A DNA stretch of 8,524 bases from Deltaproteobacteria bacterium. GTDB lineage: Bacteria > Desulfobacterota > Desulfuromonadia > Desulfuromonadales > Geothermobacteraceae. Each line of letters opens with the position of its first letter. Positions within the stretch are counted from its first letter, which is position 1. The translations under genes and the position numbers were made by a program. Below are positions 6,066-8,524 of this stretch, in pieces. Under the pieces are notes generated by a model, which saw only the letters and a list, made by a program, of their open reading frames with translations, was not told the DNA's origin and did no database searches. The DNA is taken from contig RFIO01000362.1 of the NCBI GenBank assembly GCA_003695205.1, positions 1 through 8,524 of the forward strand, written 5' to 3'.

Positions 6066-8524
6066 ATGGCTGACAATACCCGAAACCCGCAGGGCGAGGT
6101 GACAGGAGACAATACGGGCAGGCCGGAGGTGGCCAAGGCGGCTGTTGTTGACGGGGTCATCCAGGTTCCGGCGGCAGGCAGTGAGCTGGTCCAGGTCGAG
6201 GTGGTCGACGTTGACCTGCTGCTCACCTTTGCCGACGGACATCGGGTTGTCATCCCCAATGGCGCCCTGGACGCACTGGGAGGACCCGGCCAGGCCGTCC
6301 TGTTCGTGGATGCCCCTGACGCCGGGCCTGGGACCGCCGTCGATACGGCCTCCCTGAAGGACCTGTTCAAGCTGGTGGGTCTGACCCGCATTTCCGAAGC
6401 CGGCAGTGTCCAGCTGGTCAGCGACAGCGTCGATCTGCACGGCGCTGAACCGACCCCGCCGCCGCAGGTTGAGGAAAGCGGCGGGGAGGAGTCCTTCATC
6501 CCGCCGACGCCGCCGGTCGAACCGGTTCCCCTGTCCGGCCGTGATCCCGGCCAGGGCGGGGTCGAACCGCCGCGGGAACTGATCGAGCCGGTCGAATTCG
6601 ATCCCGTGGAGCCGGATATCGTGCCCCGCCCCTCGGTCTACCGCCCGGGGCAGAAGGTGATCAATACCGAACCGGTGGTGCGTCTCGATGCGGCTCTGAC
6701 TCCCGACGACGTCATCAACATTGCCGAGTCGGGCGGCAACGTGACCGTGACCGGGTCGGTTTCGGGGACCGCGGCTGTCGGAGACACGGTTGAACTGACA
6801 GTCAACGGCCAACGCTACAGCGGTATCGTGGCCGACGACATGACCTTTGCCATCGACGTTGCCGGCAGCGATCTGGTCGCGGACGGCGACAAGCGGATCG
6901 ATGCCCGCATCCAGGTCGACGGCAAGGAAGGGACCGACTCCGATCCCTATAGCGTCGATCTGACCCCGCCGACGCCGACGGTTGCCATCGACGTGGTCAC
7001 GGATGACGGCGTCGTCAACCTGGCCGAATCGGCCACCGACGTGGTGGTGCGCGGCATGGCCGGTGGCGATGCCCAACCGGGAGACCGCATAACCCTCACC
7101 GTCAACGGCCATGACTACAGCGGCCTGGTGCGGCCGGACGGCAGCTTCCGAATCGATGTCGCCGGTGCCGATCTGGTGGCCGACAGCGATCAAACCATCG
7201 ATGCGCGCATCGACAGCGTCGATGCCGCCGGCAATCCGGGCAGTGCTTCGGCCGGCGGCGGTTTCGCTGTCGACCTCGACCCGCCGGTGCCGAGCGTCAG
7301 TCTCGATCCCAACCTGACCGGCGACGGCCTGATCAATGCCGCCGAGGCGGCCGGGCCGGTGACCGTGACCGGCAGCGTCGGCGGCGATGCCGCCCCCGGT
7401 GACCGGATCGTCGTGCAGGTCAACGGCAAGGATTTCATCGGGACAGTTACCGGTGGCGGATTCGCCGTCAGCATCCCCGGCAGTGACCTGGTGGCCGATG
7501 CCGACCATCGGATCGAGGTGCGGGTGGAGTCCGTCGATGCCGCCGGCAATCCGGGGACGGCGACCGACAGCCTGTCCTACGGGGTAGACACCTCGGTACC
7601 GGTACCGACCATCGATCTGGATGCGGTCGTGACCGCGGATGATATCATCAACATCGCCGAAGCGGCCGGGGATGTCGCCATCACCGGCAGCACCGGCGGT
7701 GACGCCCGTCCCGGAGATGTCGTGACCCTGACCGTGAATGGGGTCGACTATGCCGGCCTGGTGCGCGCCGACGGCAGCTTCAGCATCAACGTCGCCGGTG
7801 CCGACCTGGTGGCCGACGCCGACCATGTGATCGATGCAACTGTCGTCGCCGTTTCGGCCTCCGGCAACCCCGGGATGGCGACCGACAGCGAAGGCTACGG
7901 CATCGATGTGACGGCTCCCGTGCCGACCCTCACCCTGGATGCCAATGTGACCGCCGACGACGTGGTCAACATCGCCGAAGCGGCCGGGACCGTGGCGGTG
8001 ACCGGCAGCGCCGGCGGTGACGCCCTTCCCGGCGACCAGGTTCGTCTCGACATCAACGGCCAGGCCTACTTTGGCCAGGTGGCCGCTGACGGCAGTTTCC
8101 GCATCCTGGTGCCCGGCGCGGACCTGGCCGCTGACCCTGACGGAACCATCGCGGCGGCCCTGACCACTTTTGATGCCGCCGGCAACCCGGGCAGCGCCAC
8201 GACGAGTGACGGATTTACCGTCGATACCGTCGCGCCGGCCCCCGGCATCAGTCTCGATGCCAACATCACCGCCGACGATATCATCAACATCAGCGAGGCG
8301 GGCGGCCTGGTGACCGTCACCGGAACGGTGACGGGCGAGTTCAATCCGGGCGATCAGGTGACACTGACGCTGAAGAATGGCGTCTTTACCGGCATCGCTG
8401 TCGGCAGCGTGCAGGCCGACGGCCGTTTTGCCATCGATGTCGCCGGCAGCGACCTGGTGACCGATGCCGACCTGGTCATCGAGGCACGCATCGATACCGT
8501 CGATACCGCGGGGAATCCTGGCGC
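6066..8524 (+). CDS. Giant Ig-repeat adhesin, N-terminal part (SiiE/BapA-like type I secretion cargo; 3' truncated)
   Basis: The frame stays open from ATG 6066 to the right edge, giving 819 complete residues. There is no Sec signal peptide, as expected for a type I secretion cargo whose signal is at the C-terminus. Residues 1-24 are polar. Residues 25-123 form a compact hydrophobic domain with VDLLLTFADGHRVVIPNGAL and SLKDLFKLVGLTRI, loosely like the prefix domains of BapA-type proteins. Residues 129-203 are a Pro/Glu-rich linker (PTPPP, PPTPPVEPVP). From residue 204 there are six Ig-like repeats with the signature LDA-x-(V/I)TADD(I/V)(I/V)NIAEA, VTVTG, GD-x-(V/I)-x-L-x-VNG, DGSF and DAAGNPG. 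Such repeats make rigid, often calcium-stiffened rods in surface adhesins. No RTX nonapeptides are seen, but these would be near the missing C-terminus. The protein is presumably exported by the TolC and HlyD proteins encoded upstream, with the motor pair assisting. Full length is unknown. Confidence 0.88.
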   Translation, partial: MADNTRNPQGEVTGDNTGRPEVAKAAVVDGVIQVPAAGSELVQVEVVDVDLLLTFADGHRVVIPNGALDALGGPGQAVLFVDAPDAGPGTAVDTASLKDLFKLVGLTRISEAGSVQLVSDSVDLHGAEPTPPPQVEESGGEESFIPPTPPVEPVPLSGRDPGQGGVEPPRELIEPVEFDPVEPDIVPRPSVYRPGQKVINTEPVVRLDAALTPDDVINIAESGGNVTVTGSVSGTAAVGDTVELTVNGQRYSGIVADDMTFAIDVAGSDLVADGDKRIDARIQVDGKEGTDSDPYSVDLTPPTPTVAIDVVTDDGVVNLAESATDVVVRGMAGGDAQPGDRITLTVNGHDYSGLVRPDGSFRIDVAGADLVADSDQTIDARIDSVDAAGNPGSASAGGGFAVDLDPPVPSVSLDPNLTGDGLINAAEAAGPVTVTGSVGGDAAPGDRIVVQVNGKDFIGTVTGGGFAVSIPGSDLVADADHRIEVRVESVDAAGNPGTATDSLSYGVDTSVPVPTIDLDAVVTADDIINIAEAAGDVAITGSTGGDARPGDVVTLTVNGVDYAGLVRADGSFSINVAGADLVADADHVIDATVVAVSASGNPGMATDSEGYGIDVTAPVPTLTLDANVTADDVVNIAEAAGTVAVTGSAGGDALPGDQVRLDINGQAYFGQVAADGSFRILVPGADLAADPDGTIAAALTTFDAAGNPGSATTSDGFTVDTVAPAPGISLDANITADDIINISEAGGLVTVTGTVTGEFNPGDQVTLTLKNGVFTGIAVGSVQADGRFAIDVAGSDLVTDADLVIEARIDTVDTAGNPG
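6675..8524 (+). repeat. Tandem Ig-like domain repeats within the adhesin (six units, the last cut)
   Basis: Unit boundaries, set 13 residues before the last residue ahead of the conserved Asn in the NIAE-type motif, are: 6675-6974, 6975-7292, 7293-7607, 7608-7925, 7926-8243 and 8244 to the edge. Periods are 300, 318, 315 and 318, 318 bases. Unit 1 is shorter (100 residues) and lacks the DAAGNPG motif, having GKEGTDSDPYS instead. Unit 2 has degenerate VVNLAES. Units 4-6 are the most alike at the start (TADD, NIAEAAG or NISEAGG). At DNA level units 2 and 3 share an identical 24-base stretch (7217-7240 and 7532-7555), and units 2 and 4 are nearly identical around VAGADLVAD. Such similarity permits unit gain or loss by recombination. 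The likely family is a bacterial Ig-like (Big/BapA-type) domain. Confidence 0.88.

Noticed and set aside
6168..6179. PAAG at adhesin residues 35-38 as a LapG-type protease cleavage site
   Set aside because: LapG sites follow a folded N-terminal retention module. Only 34 mostly polar residues precede this motif, so cutting here would not release the adhesin, and no LapG or LapD gene is seen.
6675..8524. CRISPR array or simple tandem DNA repeat
   Set aside because: The period is 300-318 bases, always a multiple of three, and the conserved positions are at protein level in an open frame. These are coding domain repeats.

Overview
The window is GC-rich Gram-negative DNA. Codons end mostly in G or C, there is an outer-membrane TolC-type protein, and the genes are tightly packed with good Shine-Dalgarno sites. 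The gene style fits a deltaproteobacterium (Desulfuromonadales-like) or another GC-rich proteobacterium, but no taxonomic marker is present and this is only a guess. All recognised genes lie on the + strand.

Layout. Positions 2-271 are the 3' end of a TSUP (TauE/SafE-type) membrane permease. A gene-free stretch of 228 bases follows (272-499), with weak hairpins and a possible folded 5' leader. Then comes a compact five-gene cluster: a TolC-type outer-membrane channel (500-2071), a single-pass membrane protein with a coiled coil and an OmpA/MotB-like periplasmic domain (2064-2720), a HlyD-type membrane fusion protein (2731-3984), a MotA/TolQ/ExbB-type channel subunit with a very long helical tail (4015-6000), and the 5' part of a giant repetitive adhesin (6066 to beyond the right edge). 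The adhesin has an unusual N-terminal domain, a Pro/Glu-rich linker and six Ig-like repeats of about 100-106 residues.

How they work together. This is best read as a type I secretion operon for a giant adhesin with its own ion-driven motor. The composition resembles Salmonella SPI-4 (siiABCDEF): TolC = SiiC, fusion protein = SiiD, MotB-like protein = SiiA, MotA-like protein = SiiB, Ig-repeat adhesin = SiiE. The order here is C-A-D-B-E. The ABC transporter (SiiF equivalent) is not in the window and is predicted downstream of the adhesin or elsewhere. The MotA-like subunit has a tail of more than 400 residues, recalling ZorA of Zorya defence systems. This suggests a distinct long-tailed version of the secretion-associated motor. 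Key channel residues (Asp20 of the MotB-like protein; Thr154 and Thr206 of the MotA-like protein) appear conserved, while the peptidoglycan-binding loop of the OmpA-like domain looks shortened. A 12-bp hairpin lies between the motor gene and the adhesin start and may set the ratio of machine to cargo.
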